A stretch of 64,000 nucleotides of DNA, from positions 1-64,000 of the forward strand of contig JAQGDQ010000041.1 in the NCBI GenBank assembly GCA_030141605.1, given 5' to 3'. Under the pieces are notes generated by a model. It made no database searches. It saw only the letters and a program-made list of their open reading frames with translations, and was not told where the DNA came from. Each line of letters starts with the position of its first letter. Within the stretch, counting starts at the first letter, position 1. This DNA comes from Tubiluchus corallicola (taxonomy: Eukaryota; Priapulida; Priapulimorpha; Priapulimorphida; Tubiluchidae). The translations under genes and the position numbers were made by a program. Below are positions 21,527-34,600 of this stretch, piece after piece.

Positions 21527-24430
21527 TTCAGCTTCAAAAGCGTCACATTCTGTTAATCAATTTTTATACTTTAAACAGTGATTTTTGCGATTTTACACGG
21601 CATATACAACGTTCTTTAAAATAACTTCATAACAGAATCTTACAAGCGTTGAACCAGCTTGGATCTACAGCTTACGTATTAAAATTGCAGGTAAGGGAGC
21701 AAAGGCACAAAAGATATCAACGCAGTCACCTTGTTGATGTTGGCTCCAACAGAGCCACGCTTACAACAACAACAAAAAAAAACAGTGTCTCTGATTTGCA
21801 TTTTTACGTCGTATAATGATGTCCACAACTATTCCGCTTTAGAGGAATACTATCATTTCAGAAAAGGCTTTATTTTACTAGATCCATTTCACAGATACGC
21901 CCCGTTCTGTGAACCTGAACATGTTTTGATGCGGAAAGTACATTGACTCCAAGAAGATTATAGCCGCAGTTTCATGTCTCGTCCAGCACTATTACTGGTT
22001 ATCTGTAAACTAACTCCCAGCTAACAACGTTCCCTTATTATAAGCATAACTGGGCGTGCATTTCTGAGATCATTTTTAATCTTTTTTGTTTTTAATCACT
22101 AGTAGTAAGCGTTTTAAAATTAGTCCCTACAGACTCTAATGTTTAAGACACCTCAGGTGTTTCGGAAGATTATATGGTAAACCTACATTAAAAGTCATTT
22201 TGTTTCTTGAAATCAGTAATCATAATAAATTTTGGTAATTTACTGCAGCGGATTAGCATTCATTCATTTATTAGAGTTACCGCAGCCTTCGAATTTCGAG
22301 TTGAAATGGGTTGATTGGGCATTTCTACACGATAGACGACCTAATTATTCTGAAGTGAAACAACTTCGCAATTGTCTAAATACGAAACTTTTTTTGCTCA
22401 TTTTACACGCACGTATGTGATCCAGTTGGGACACATATTTTAAAGGAAAAACCCCGTGAACAAAATGTAACACAACTTATACACACATCTAAAAGAAACT
22501 GGGTCAAATATCAAAACTATATAATCGCATTAATAGATGACTGATTGCATATATTATCTGTAAAAACACGGCAGTTGAAAACTAGGTCAATCAAACTGGA
22601 CTTAGGAAACAGAGAACAACGTGCATGTCTTTTCCAACTGGTTCATCCCGCTAAGAGACAATTCTCCAAGGATAATTTAAGTTCCCTCGTTATTTTGTAT
22701 TTAAATCTATTTTAGACAGAAACACATTTATCTGTTCGATCGTTATTCTGCGAAATGCTAGAAATAAATAAATAAACATGTCTGCATTAAAATATACAAT
22801 CTTTTATTTACAATTGTTCGAAACACATAGTCAGACACATGCATACAGTCCATAAGTAAAAAAATATGCAAAATGACTTTCTAAACTTTTTTTATTGAAA
22901 ATCGTGCAACGAACTTGCAATTTCTGTCTATATTGCGATTTCTATATCTTATAAATGAGTTGCCACAGTGTGTGCTTTGCATTGTAGACAGCAAGCTGGT
23001 TGGAAAGTTAATGGGTGACCACCAAAAAAAAAAAACTGTGCCTAGACTGCTTCATTTTCCAAACTGATTTTTGTTATATTTCTCGACAACAGACGATGTA
23101 CATACTCATCTTAACAGGCTAAGACACAACTGCCTGTTCTGTGCCTCGTGTGAGAAAAGTATCTTGGCATTGTGCTATGTTCCAATCCATCAGGACCACC
23201 ACAATCAACTTGCTCGTATGCTCGATTCTAGCTTTAAATGCGCCAAACGATACAAAAAAGGTAAAAATAAAGGTGGCCAAGCTTCAACGAAAAATATATT
23301 AAAAAAGAATAGTTCACAATTTGCAGCGGGCGTGCGAAGTAGTAACGTCTAAAATGTTACAAATTGAGAGGTCTTCAAGTAAGCTGCCGATCATGGATCA
23401 AAAAATCTTTATTGATAATATGGCGTACCACGAAAAAGACTTAATGCAATGTGAATTTATGTTATGGCAAAAAATAATGAATAATGAATGATGTTTTTAT
23501 AATAATGGTGAAATTAGAATGAATTACTATAGCAAAATCCGAATACGATGAATACTACCTGCATGCAATAAAAACAATAAACATTTCTCTAAAAATACAA
23601 CTGAAAATATCAGCTGCATACGTAGGCCATATCGCGTAACAATATGTCACAAATAATAAAATTATTATTAACTCACGCTTTTCGAAACTGAATAGCAATT
23701 TTTTGCGCAAAATATATCACCGATAGACAGTTATCATAGTCAGCTTCGGTTCTTTTCAGTATGTCAAACATTAACAATTTCTAACTGATCACCAAGAGAC
23801 TTCTGTAGCAACAATCCAACTTGTCGCAAACCAATTAGAATACATGTATTACACGCACGCACGCACGCACGCGCGCGTACACACACGTTTTTAAATAACG
23901 CAATAATGAAACTGTGAGACTATAATAAGCTTGTCAGGCTTCTTGCTATTTCAGTTGTAATCAGTTAAGATTAAATATTAGAAATAATAGAAACAACCAC
24001 TTTAGTGGAAACAGGTCGGGTAAATCTTTCCAGTGTGAATAAGCTAAGTAAAGCGTTTCGTTGTGCAATGCGCATAGAATTAATAAAATAAATGAAAAGG
24101 CCATCACAACGCGAAAACCTGCATAAACCTCATAATATGAGGATTGAGTAAATCAGCTGTATGTTGCAGGGTGAGTGAACAATCTCAGTGTTTCAACACG
24201 AAAGTAGTTATTTTTATGTGAAAATGTTAAAGTGGCTAACTAAACAGGAATGAGCTGAGTAAACCGTTTTAGTGTGAATAAAATAAGGAATGTTTTACAG
24301 TGACTATTCTACGTATGTCATTGAGAATAGACCGAATAGACGATTCTATGTAAATAGGCTGATTAAATCATCTCACTCTCACTACGCATAAACTGAGCAA
24401 ACCGTTTCAGCGTGAACATTAATTCATATT
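21527..24430. other. intergenic interval
   Basis: Upstream of the glycosyltransferase and downstream of the ZP gene. AT-rich, with a short GCAC/GC tract near 23850–23885. The 93-codon plus-strand frame at 23071–23352 is unrecognised and has no partner exon. I see no regulatory element that I can name. Confidence 0.5.
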
Positions 24431-24436
24431 TTTATT
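24431..24436 (-). promoter_or_regulatory. polyadenylation signal AATAAA of ZP gene
   Basis: The complement of tttatt, six bases after the TGA of the ZP gene, giving a very short 3' UTR if used. Confidence 0.45.
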
Positions 24437-24441
24437 CATCA

Positions 24442-27400
24442 TCAAGCTTCCATGGACCCAGCTGATGACAAGTCATTTCCACTTGACGTTTTCTTCCTCT
24501 CATTGCTCGTATTTTCATTTGTAGTTTCTAAATCTTGAGAAAGGAGTTTCAGCGGTCGAAACGCCGGATTCACCGGTCGCTGAAATTCCGGGACGTGCAC
24601 CGGATGTATCCGTGCTGCCCTTTCTTTCTCGCGGAGTTGCGTAACACGTTGTAACTTGACGTAGAGACAAATGGCAATGGTAATGGCAAGTAGGAGAATG
24701 CCCATGATGGAAACGAGAACAGCAATGAAGGCTTCTTTAGGAACACAACTTTCTGGTGTGTAAGTCACAAATTGGCCTTGAGCATTTCCCGATGGTTGAA
24801 CTAAAGAAAAATGGACATATTAGTAGCTACCATCAGTCAGCTTAAAATAATAAGCTTATTAAGTCTGAAATAAGTCTGCTTAAGGCCATTAGACACAACT
24901 AGTCAATTTACCGAAAAAAATCATTAAGTTTCCTTAAGCACAAACACTAATAACGATGCCTCGCTTTTGTTGTGTTCAAAGTTGTCCGTTTAACCTGTTA
25001 CAAGCATACTGTAACAAAAAATTAAAACTGGAACAAAAAATTGATGAATTTTCTAACAAAGCACCAGCAAAAACTTAATAAATTTTCTTACAGTCCCTGT
25101 ACAGCTTGTCTTCAAAGGGTCCAGGAAGTTCAACTTTAAACTTCTGAAAGATCTTCACTTCCTCTATTTCACCTTTTTTCTCTTCGCTAGGTGGCGCTTC
25201 CCTCTTTTTCCTCCCTTGGTTTTTGTTGCTACATTGGGGCTGAAATAAAGCAAATACTCAATGGACGTGAAAAATTCGTACTTTCCTGTACTGACGAAAA
25301 TACAGCCTTCTCGGTTTTTACATAAAACTTATTATATTGTCATGTAAAAATCGCTGAAATTTAATGTTGGGCTATTAAAAACTATATATGGAAACACACA
25401 AGATGTCTATAGTGAAGCTTTTTAATTACCACGAAATTTTTCATTACCGTTTATTAAAATTGCGTTGAACTGAACAACATCAAGTAAAAAATTAAGAAAG
25501 GTATCTTAATGCCATTTTCCACTCTTGTTTGTGTTTCCCTAAATATTAGTATACACAAACAATTGTCATGCAGAGGTAATATCCCAGTATTATATCACAA
25601 ATTTTAGCGCTGGAAATCAACTTTTTCAAAATGAATTTGTTTGTGGTTTCCATAACATTATGTTTGCAAAAAAATAAATGCCTTAATTGACGCGGAACCA
25701 GATTAAATTGGGGGGTGGGGGGGGGGGAGATCTGCTAGTTAAGGTCAAAATTTAATCAGATCAAACAAATGCACCGTCAGTGTACACGGTAAGCTAGACG
25801 CCAAGTTAATTAAATGTTCAACGGAATCGTAAAAAATATAAGCAAAGGACTCACTCTATAACATCGATCATAACAGACCAGGCACTGACACTGAATGTAG
25901 ACATCATCAACATCAGGAAACTTGAAGACTTTAAAGTGAGAATACATGTGTGTTTCGCCAGGTCTAGTGCTTCTATCGTACACCGCCGGCTTTACGAATT
26001 TTGTACTTGCCGGACAACCATCCTCGTCTATTAGTCGGATCCGCGATTGTCCTAGACCGTCATGCCCGTAGCATTTACTTACGAAGATGTCAAATACTTC
26101 TAAAATTTGAAGAGAGTTGTGTTAGCATGAATTCCATGTGGGTTTCTTTTGGATTCCAAGAAGACTAATTAAAACAGTCATTGGCAATTAACGCAAATAT
26201 TTTCTGTGTAGCTCAAGCGATGTGTCTTTTATTAACCAAATGCCAAGCGTAAACAGTGTAACCCCTGTATGTAATGAAGCGTGGCATCTTCTATCGGTCC
26301 TTTTATATTTAATCAAAATTCGTACTGCGTGAACTATGCACATTTAGCTACTCGTGAGAAAGCATCGGCCCTATAATATAAAACGCCTCTGCAAAGCCGC
26401 TAATTCCATGTGATGAAACTACAGGAAGGGCACGAAGGCACGTGATTATTCATGGTAGTCACTTAAGTACACCTCACTCTTAAATGTTACACACTCAGCT
26501 TGTAAAGTTGCATTATATAAGTGAAATATGAAAGCCTAGTACCAACCTTGGTAGTTTTTAACACTGACTACCATGGTTCCAGTCTCTCCCAACTGCAGTA
26601 CCCTAGCGTCACCACCGAATGGATCTACTCCAGGAACAATCCGAAGCCAACAGTTTGGAATCTCTATTTGTCCAGCAGCTACGTGGGTATTAGTCTCCAT
26701 CACACTAAAATATGCATTAAGTTTCACGATAATATATAAGGTACGCTTTGACCACGTGGAAACCTTATTTAGGCATTAATATTAGTTGATATTATTTTGT
26801 TATCGTTTGACATTAAATTTTCTCAGCAAAAAAGGCATTATGAGAGCACTAAAGCTCTGTAGCAGCACCTTTTTTCTATTTTTATTTATTGTATCTATTT
26901 TTCTGAATCAAGTTGCATAAAGTCACCTTTTCTAGAGAGCTAAAGTTAACTTAATAACGTTTATAACTATTATACACTTACGGCACGTTCATATTGTAGT
27001 CCACCGTCTTGGCTTGAGACCCAGTCCATAAGCAAGACACTGTGAAAGCTCTATCGTTCATGTCTAAGATTCCCCATGCAGCTTCATTCATCACTACCAA
27101 AGTGTTGTTGTAAAACACGTGTCCTTGAAAATTTGAGCCCTGAAAATAAAATGGCGTGTATAAAGTAAGACAAAATCTGAGCTAAATTTGTCTTTTATGG
27201 CAAGAGCAGCCAGGTGTATTAATAACAAAGAAAATACAAACAATAGGATGGAAACGACTTATTCAGTGACTTCAGTCAGTGAAATCTGCATGTATTCTTG
27301 GGCAGAAAATTGGGCTAGAAAATTTGTCTCAATTTTTTTTCCGTCAGGTAAATGGGGGATTATATTGCAACGTGTATACCAGAGTCACATCACGGATAAA

Positions 27401-30400
27401 CGAGTGTTATAGCTCATTTATTAGAACTTATTTAGACATTGCATAGACGTCTAATAATTTAGTAAAGTCTGTGACTGAGGGATAGTAGGCCTGAAAATGT
27501 CCTGCCGTCGAATGCTTACAGTCCCTTGTGAAGCGGTTAGCAAGGTGAAACACGTGTAGGAAGATCATAAAGAACTTTAAGTTTTAAATTTTGAGGAGGA
27601 GCAAAGTTTAACGTTAAGTCTTTGCAGCAAAACATTTAATTATTTAGGCTGTCAGTCTAATAATCTAACGATTATTTCTTCTGCGTTGTGTCATTTCTGA
27701 TAATAAACATAAAATCCTATCCTGTGTGTTCAGAAGAAATTGTGCAGTAGAGATATGCTGACCAGATCACAATGAAATGTGGCTGAGTTTCAATTTCGTA
27801 AAAAATTATATTATCGTTCTACTGCTAAAAACAGTATGTCAGTCAAGCAGGATGTTTCGAATAACACTTGCTAGTTTGTCCAAAATCAACATGGATTTCT
27901 GCATTATGATATCATAACGACGTAAAAATAATATTGTTATTTGCATAATTCCAATGTTCTTATCACGTAAACTTGGTTTTTGTAAATTCCAGTATAACCA
28001 TATTAGTACATTTCTACTGCACTGTCTCCTGAAACAACTGTATATATGTAAAATCATACTGAATAATATTTTTTTACTTCTACACTGGCTTGAAGATAAA
28101 GAAATCTTTCTGCGTTTCTGCGCTCACTAATAGCTTTATCCAATTCTACATTCTCTTAAGTATGAAAATATATTAATTTGTCTGCAGGAAGAATAAAATT
28201 ACGACTTGAGTTGTAAAATTACGAGTTGATTCAATTAACAAGTTATTTCATGCAGTTTAGCTGGAAGATGAGTACGTACTGATACCGTTTTCATGACCTC
28301 TGTCCCGCATAAATCTAAAGGAATGACGATGGTATGATGTCTGCCACCATGAGCTTGAACTTTACATTTGTCACTCTTATAATATCCTTTCGGGTATAGC
28401 GCTCCGTTAAAATCTCCTTCAAATTCAACATCAATCAACATTACGTTCTGTTCCATGTCGCATGACACGCGCACATCTGAATATGATAAAACTTCGTTAG
28501 TAATGTTTCGTTGGTAAAGCTGAAAAAATGCTAAAAGTTTAGTAAATAAAGTGTTTGATTTCGAGAAAAAGGAAAACAAAGAAGAATAGAAAGAGAGGAA
28601 AATGAAAAAATGTGAAAACAACTAAGTAATAAAAGGGTGGAGAAAGAGTAGAAGAAAAACGAGAAAGAACAATTTATCGTTTCCATGAACAACCCTTTGA
28701 AGTTAAAAAATAGTAATGAACATATAAGTACATCATAACGTCAGAATGCAGCGAACTGTCAAGCTATAATCGCTGAACTGTTGTCACACTGGGTCACTTA
28801 AACTCAAAGCAATTGACCTGGTGTAAGTCCAGAATGTTATGAGACTTTTCACGCTCAAATTAAATGAAAGGTTTATTCTACAACAAATTGCAGAAAGAGG
28901 GGGGGAGATGCTTTTTAATATTTTAATAAGTTAGAAACAAGACACAGTTTTATTATTAAGCAGAAAACAAACCGATGACGTCAGTAGTAGTTTCATCATC
29001 CCAGATGGGATCACGTTGCTTGTGATGATCGAATCCTTTTACATCGTATCGCTGAAATCCAGTAAAATCATCTGGAAGTGGTGCTGCAGTTGGGTAAAAG
29101 TCTAATGGATTATACTGGCCTTCTTTACTTGATTCAATTTTAACTGGTGCACTCGGGTTGCTACGAGAGACACCTACAGGACGAAAGTGAAAATTGCCAT
29201 CTTGCTGTCTTTGATTGCCGTCGATCAATACCTCTGCAGAGCCATCTATACGAGCTTCAGCTGGATCTCTATAACCACTATCTTTCGGTCTCTTGCTTTC
29301 TCTTAAATCAAACCGAAATGGAAGGCCTTCACTTTGAGAAGGGTTATCCTCCCTTTCAGCAGTGTATGGATTTAGTTGAGAAGTCTGCCAAGGAACTCGC
29401 TGCGAGGAATCACCAGAGTGACTAGTGTCACCCAATCCTAAATTTAACTGTTGAGGTGGTCGTGGAGGTGGCTGCTGAGTCTCTTGTGCATAGGGATCAG
29501 TAGTCGTTTCTTGAACTTCGTACTGCTGGTATGGATTGAAGTAATTATCTTGAGAATAACGTTGTTCTTGAAACCTTTCAACGGTTGATTTTTCCGTTGG
29601 TTGCTCTTCCGGAATAAACCACGGATTGTATTCGATTCCCGGAACTGGGCTAACTGGGCTTCCATTGTATTTGACTTCGTAAGTGTCTCTTTCTTTTTGT
29701 ACAGGTGCCGGCACATTTTCAAATCTGACAAACCCATTTTGGGGCTGTTGGCTATCGACTGACTCCTGCACATATGGATTGTACCCAGTTGTCAAAGTTA
29801 ACATTGGCAACTCACCAGATCTGTCATTATTCTCATCACTATAGACAACTGCACGTCCTTGACCTCTAGGATCTTGGTATTGATGGTGCACTACTTTTCC
29901 ATTTGGATTGATGACAAATCCTCTTTGGTCTGTGTCGACGTGCACAGATCCTCTGATTCCTTCATATTCAAACTCCGACTGGGGTATATATGATTGCTGA
30001 TAATTAACTGAATAGTCTTGAATATTGCTCTGTAGTTCAGGAGGTTCAACAACCACACTACCTCTATACCCCTGTCCAGCATCTTGAATTTCTGCCACGT
30101 CTTTGTTTATCAACATATTTTTGTCATTGTTTACTGCTGGGTCATTCTGAATGTCTACTGGTGGCAAATTTGCTCTTCCCATATTATCACTGCCATCACC
30201 TAGGACATTTTCGGCTACATATGTCTGTTCGTCAGAACTTTCGTGGTAGATGAAGGGTGGAACTCCGGGGTTTCCACTTGGTATTTGTATCTGCCCAATG
30301 GATTCACCATTTGCTGTTCGAGCGTATACGTCAGGCGTATTAATTATTTCTGATATTAGCTCAGGTGAATTTGAAATTATCCCTTCATTGGACACAACCA

Positions 30401-32602
30401 TAGTAACCTAGAAAAATTAAAAGTTTGTGGTGTGACCGTTTCGGGATTATGGAATAAACGTGACAAGGTAATAAATAACTAAATCGGGAAACGCTAATTG
30501 GAGCCCAGGCTCATAATTCTGACTTTCTAGGAACTTGCCTACAAGAATTAAAAGACTTAAAAAGACTTCCATGTTACCAATTTTTTAATTTTCTGGATTA
30601 ACTCGGAAATAGTGCTGACAAGCCACTGGTATAGCAGCGTCTAGTTTTTTGCTGGATTATTACTGTGTTTACCTGTCTAAAGAGCAGATTTCTTTTAATG
30701 CAGAATTCTGCCTGCACCAAACGTGATAGACATATGATGACGATGATTAAGCAACTAGATATATGTACTTGATTTAAAAAGGCTATTTTCTTTTGAAATT
30801 TTTAATTGTAACAGTCAATCTGTAAAACATTTATAGTAATGACGATGCTGATTATGATGACGATGAAATGAAAATCATGACGATGACAATGATTATGATA
30901 ATCAAACGTGGAAGGCACTAAATTTAGACACGTTTGAAACGAAGTGAAAAGAGGTTAAATTCACTCCTATATGGAACATAAGTTAGCTGGACACTAAAAC
31001 CAATCTCAATTAAAAGCAATGATATGCTGATTAATTTTTCATAAAGGTGCGTAGCACATCTTATTTACTTATCAGGAAATATTGAGATTTGGTGGATCTA
31101 GCTAGCAGTGGTACCATTAGGTCAATTCCTAGTAAGCAGATGCTCTGCCATCCGTGTTTAACTCATTTGGCAGACAGTAAATAGACAAAATTTCTTGCGT
31201 TGGTACTTGTGCCTTTGATTTCTATTATTATAATCACGTCAGTGCATAGAACAAGATTATAATCTGCAAGAAAGCGTGCTACTGTGCTAGTTACGGAACT
31301 TACTGCATACACGGCATAATCAGGAACTAAAAGTTTTGCAAAGCATTCGTTAGGATAAATGTTTTGACAAATGTGTAAAAAACTAGCTTAATTTGAGTAA
31401 ATCCTTCACATGTGGTTCATATTCAATCCAAACTTTCTGCAAATTTTGGAATTGCCTTAGAAATCGCATGCCATTATAGAACTATTTGCAAGTACAATTG
31501 ATTTATCAAACGATAATTTTATCGTTCTTAATTACTAGTGGAGTTTCCAATAAATTAACTTATTAATCGTTAATTTGGCAACTAGCTATAAGTCATTCTG
31601 TAGATGTTCTAATTAATAAAGTGAGACACACAAATGAAAGGTATCCAGTTAAGAAATATCGAAATAGCATTTAAGGCATAATCCCACTCAAATGTTTGAT
31701 TTGGTTAATATTTGTAAAATTTCGTTCGTCGGTTGCAAACTCTGTTTTAGTAACGTTATTTCAGACCATTGCCGAAAAATAATACTATTACGAAAAACAG
31801 TTAGAACCTGGCGTTGAAGTCTGAATTAACTGCCTAATTTAACTTTGCATTAAACTTAAAGCAGACTTGAAGATGTACTCTGAAATTATTTAACATACTT
31901 TGAAAATGGAAAGTTTTGAAAGTTTTCGTGGTTAACTTTTGCAAAATACAAAGTCTACTGGACAAAGCCTCTCTCGCGTGGTCGTAACCTATTGACCCCT
32001 AAAACCAAATTCCACAAACATCCTTTATCGGCGTATTGAAGTAACTCTCTTGTTAACACGCGCGCACGATTACAACCACGTAATTGTTAACAAGATAATT
32101 ACGACGTACCTAAACTTGTTAACCTGCAATCATCGCTAACACATTAACAATTGATTTGTGTCTTTAATGGCCTCATAAATGTTGCCACGGTCGCTTTTGA
32201 AATAGATATTACCGTAACTATTGTATACTAACTATTTTGAAATAGGTATAACCGTAGATATTATTGTAACTTTATAAGGGCTTGTTTTTGAAACGTAAAG
32301 GGGTCTGTTACAATACAGTTCATTAAAGTTCTATAACGGAATAATTACAGGCAATTATTTAGTTTATTGCGTAATGCATACAAAGTTACAAATTACAAAC
32401 TGAAAAGTTTCGCAAACTTTTGCTCATGGACAATATTAAATAATAATTATGTACCGTAGCAGGAATGGTTATTTAGCAACTTGTAGCTAAAATTATTATT
32501 AATCAGTTTATTAATTAAGCTAAAATTATTAATAAGAAGAAAACATATTCCACATACCGTTTGTAATGCTGTGACAACGAAGATGAAATATTGCAAGGCC
32601 AT
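24442..32602 (-). CDS. ZP-domain type I membrane protein, complete (8 coding exons)
   Basis: Coding exons 32558–32602, 28973–30407, 28280–28476, 26982–27139, 26547–26704, 25855–26099, 25092–25239 and 24442–24800 join in consistent phases to 2745 bp, 914 residues plus stop. Residues 1–15 begin a signal peptide (MALQYFIFVVTALQT). Residues 16–493, one exon, are Pro/Gln/Tyr-rich with repeated aromatic-Asn-Pro motifs. Residues ~495–755 form a zona pellucida domain: ZP-N with four cysteines (VRVSCD, SDKCKV, LDLCGT, TVSCLW) and a cysteine-rich ZP-C (IPNCW, SKCYG, DGCPA, QCQCLVCYDRC, PQCS). RKKR at 756–759 is a furin-type site just after the ZP domain. A membrane span lies at ~820–843, followed by a 70-residue basic/Ser-rich tail. 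Known ZP proteins polymerise into extracellular filaments after such cleavage. The exact orthologue is unknown; the exon 2–3 junction uses the acceptor atattcag, the only one I found that keeps frame. Confidence 0.9.
28973..30407 (-). CDS. large exon of ZP gene: Pro/Gln/Tyr-rich N-terminal region
   Basis: A 1435-bp exon (acceptor ttctag, donor gtttgt) coding residues 16–493 of the ZP protein. It has no cysteine-rich module. It is disordered-looking, rich in Gln, Pro, Asn, Asp and Tyr, with spaced motifs GYNPYVQE, EYNPWFIPEE, YFNPYQQYE, QLNPYTAERE and YNPLDFYP, plus a PPPRPPQQ run. Such regions in matrix proteins can drive cross-linking or phase separation, but that is inference. An alternative is mucin-like glycosylation, though Ser/Thr content is modest. 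Confidence 0.88.
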
Positions 32603-33034
32603 GACTGTATCCTGCAGATAAAAATGTTTAAGACTATTTATTATTTACTCAAATATTAATCTGACTTTTATATAATATTAGCTGATCTGCACAAAGTGTA
32701 AAATCTGTACATCTGTGACAACTTAATTAGCACAAACAATTTTACTGTTGCAAAATTAAACATATAATTGCTATATTTTTTGTAGCAGGAACTTATTGAA
32801 AAAGTTTTCCTTATTGGGCGGGCACCCAAGTAATTCAAGTACTACAAAGTAAATAAATAAATAAAAGCAATGTTATCTGACGGCATTTGATCTACATGCT
32901 AAGTTTCCTCACGTTGAACAAAAGTCTTCAACTTGTCATGCAAAAAGAAATGTTGCAACTTTCGAATAAAGAAAACTTTTGTAAGCCTTTAGAACTAAAT
33001 TCTAAACTCAAATATAATTTTGGAAGTAGCTTAC

Positions 33035-33172
33035 CTTTTCGTAGACGATAAATTTATCAACTCACACGAAAAATTTGAATAATTTTCGGAAAACAACGAG
33101 TACTAAAATCACTCAATTTCACTAAACCAGACCAGCCACTTCTACGACAAATCCACAATTAAATCCATGGGC
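33035..33172 (-). other. 5' UTR exon of ZP gene
   Basis: A strong minus-strand donor (aaaag|gtaagc) at 33034/33035, and an acceptor (atctgcag) at 32612–32614 just 9 nt before the ATG, indicate a non-coding first exon. The 5' limit is set only by a TATA-like tattatataa at about 33201–33210 and is approximate. Confidence 0.4.
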
Positions 33173-33200
33173 TAGCCATTAATTTTGTTATCAACTACTA

Positions 33201-33210
33201 TTATATAATA
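33201..33210 (-). promoter_or_regulatory. possible TATA box of ZP gene
   Basis: Minus strand tattatataa lies some 30 bases upstream of the inferred start of the non-coding exon. In AT-rich DNA this could easily be chance. Confidence 0.2.
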
Positions 33211-33756
33211 ACGCTATTACTGACGTTTAATCAGTCCAAATCACTTTAGCCTTGCACCACGTGCCTACTATGACAAATATTACCAGGTCGGTTATATAAA
33301 AGTTGTGGCTTTGCGTCTGTTGTGACACACTTTCTGGTAACACTGCGTGTAAGGTGTCTGGGCTCTCAGTCGAACAGCTATAAACATTGTTCCTCTGACC
33401 TACAACTGCACACCTGTGTGAGTATGTTATAATAATAGACATGTGGAATTTAATGAGAAAAATTGCTTCCATTGTACAATGGCAACTATGCGGCATGATC
33501 AAAATCTATGCACAGAATTCGCTATTGCTCTTAGGCAGCAGCTTCCTAGTGTTGTGTTATTGTTAGGTTGCTTCAAAATAGCGCAAGGTCAATGCTTCTA
33601 GTACTTGATATATTCTTTATGACGGGAAGGTAAATCTTCCAGCACTTGATATGCTGTTTATACTTTCCACCGATTCATTAATTAATTGGCTGTCCATGGT
33701 AGTCAGTTAGTCAGTTAATATCCATCAGGATGACAATATAAAAAGATGTCATTAGT

Positions 33757-33842
33757 TTGTTAGTTAGTCGGTCAGGTAGTTAGTTAGTTAGTCGGTCAGG
33801 TAGTTAGTTAGTTAGTCTGTCAGGTAGTTAGTTAGTCAGTCA

Positions 33843-33885
<43 letters not shown>

Positions 33886-33982
33886 AGTCAGTCAGTCAGT
33901 CAGTCAGTCAGTCAGTCAGTCAGTCAGTCAGTCAGTCAGTCAGTCAGTCAGTCGGTCAGGTAGTTAGTTAGTTAGTCAGTCA

Positions 33983-34025
<43 letters not shown>

Positions 34026-34151
34026 AGTCAGTCAGTCAGTCAGTCAGTCAGTCAGTCAGTCAGTCAGTCAGTCAGTCAGTCAGTCAGTTAGTCAGTCAGT
34101 CAGTCAGTCAGTCAGTCAGTCAGTCAGTCAGTCAGTCAGTCAGTCAGTCAG
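33757..34151 (+). repeat. (GTCA)n satellite with GTTA/GGTA variants
   Basis: Nearly 400 bases of gtcagtca units, interrupted by repeated motifs such as cggtcaggtagttagttag that recur several times. This suggests higher-order duplication within the array. Confidence 0.98.
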
Positions 34152-34436
34152 GAAGCTGTTTAACTTTTCATATGATACGAGCGCAAGATATATTTCTACT
34201 AGACTTATTTATTTTGATGTTATTCACAGAAAATGTGCATACAGTTTCTACGTCAGGCTGAAACAGTCATGCAAACTTTACTTCTGTAATTAGATGTCAT
34301 TGGCGTAGTTTGTTATATCGTTAATTGTTATTTGTGTTATCGTTGTGTTTCATGATTTATTGTATTATTTGTATTAATTTGTGATGTGTTTATGAACTTT
34401 GTGAAGTTTGAAATAAAATATTAAATGTAAAATCTA

Positions 34437-34600
34437 ATCAGTCAGTCGGTCGGTCGGTCGGTCGGTCAGTTAGTCAGTTAGTCAGTCAGTCAGTCGGTCG
34501 GTCGGTCGGTCGGTCGGTCAGTCAGTCAGTCAGTCAGTCAGTTAGTTAGTCGGTCAGGTAGTTAGTTAGTTAGTCGATCAGGTAGCTAGTTGGTCAGTTT
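34437..34600 (+). repeat. second GTCA/GTCG satellite block
   Basis: The same family, with runs of gtcg and gtta and again the cggtcaggtagttagttag motif. It is separated from the first block by about 285 bp of unrelated sequence. Confidence 0.96.

Noticed and set aside
23071-23352. 93-codon plus-strand frame preceded by an acceptor-like acaacag
   Set aside because: No identifiable domain and no downstream donor or partner exon; kept only as a mention in the intergenic entry.
28477-28530. Earlier acceptor for ZP exon 3 giving LYQRNITNEV before the ZP domain
   Set aside because: Joining that acceptor to the donor of exon 2 shifts frame into a stop; the acceptor atattcag at 28477–28479 restores phase 1 exactly.
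29147-30082. Frames antisense or shifted to the large ZP exon
   Set aside because: Shadows of the real minus-strand exon 28973–30407, which has correct splice sites at both ends.
33757-34151. Possible CRISPR-like or protein-binding array
   Set aside because: Repeat period is 4 bp with no spacers; it is a simple tetranucleotide satellite in an animal genome.
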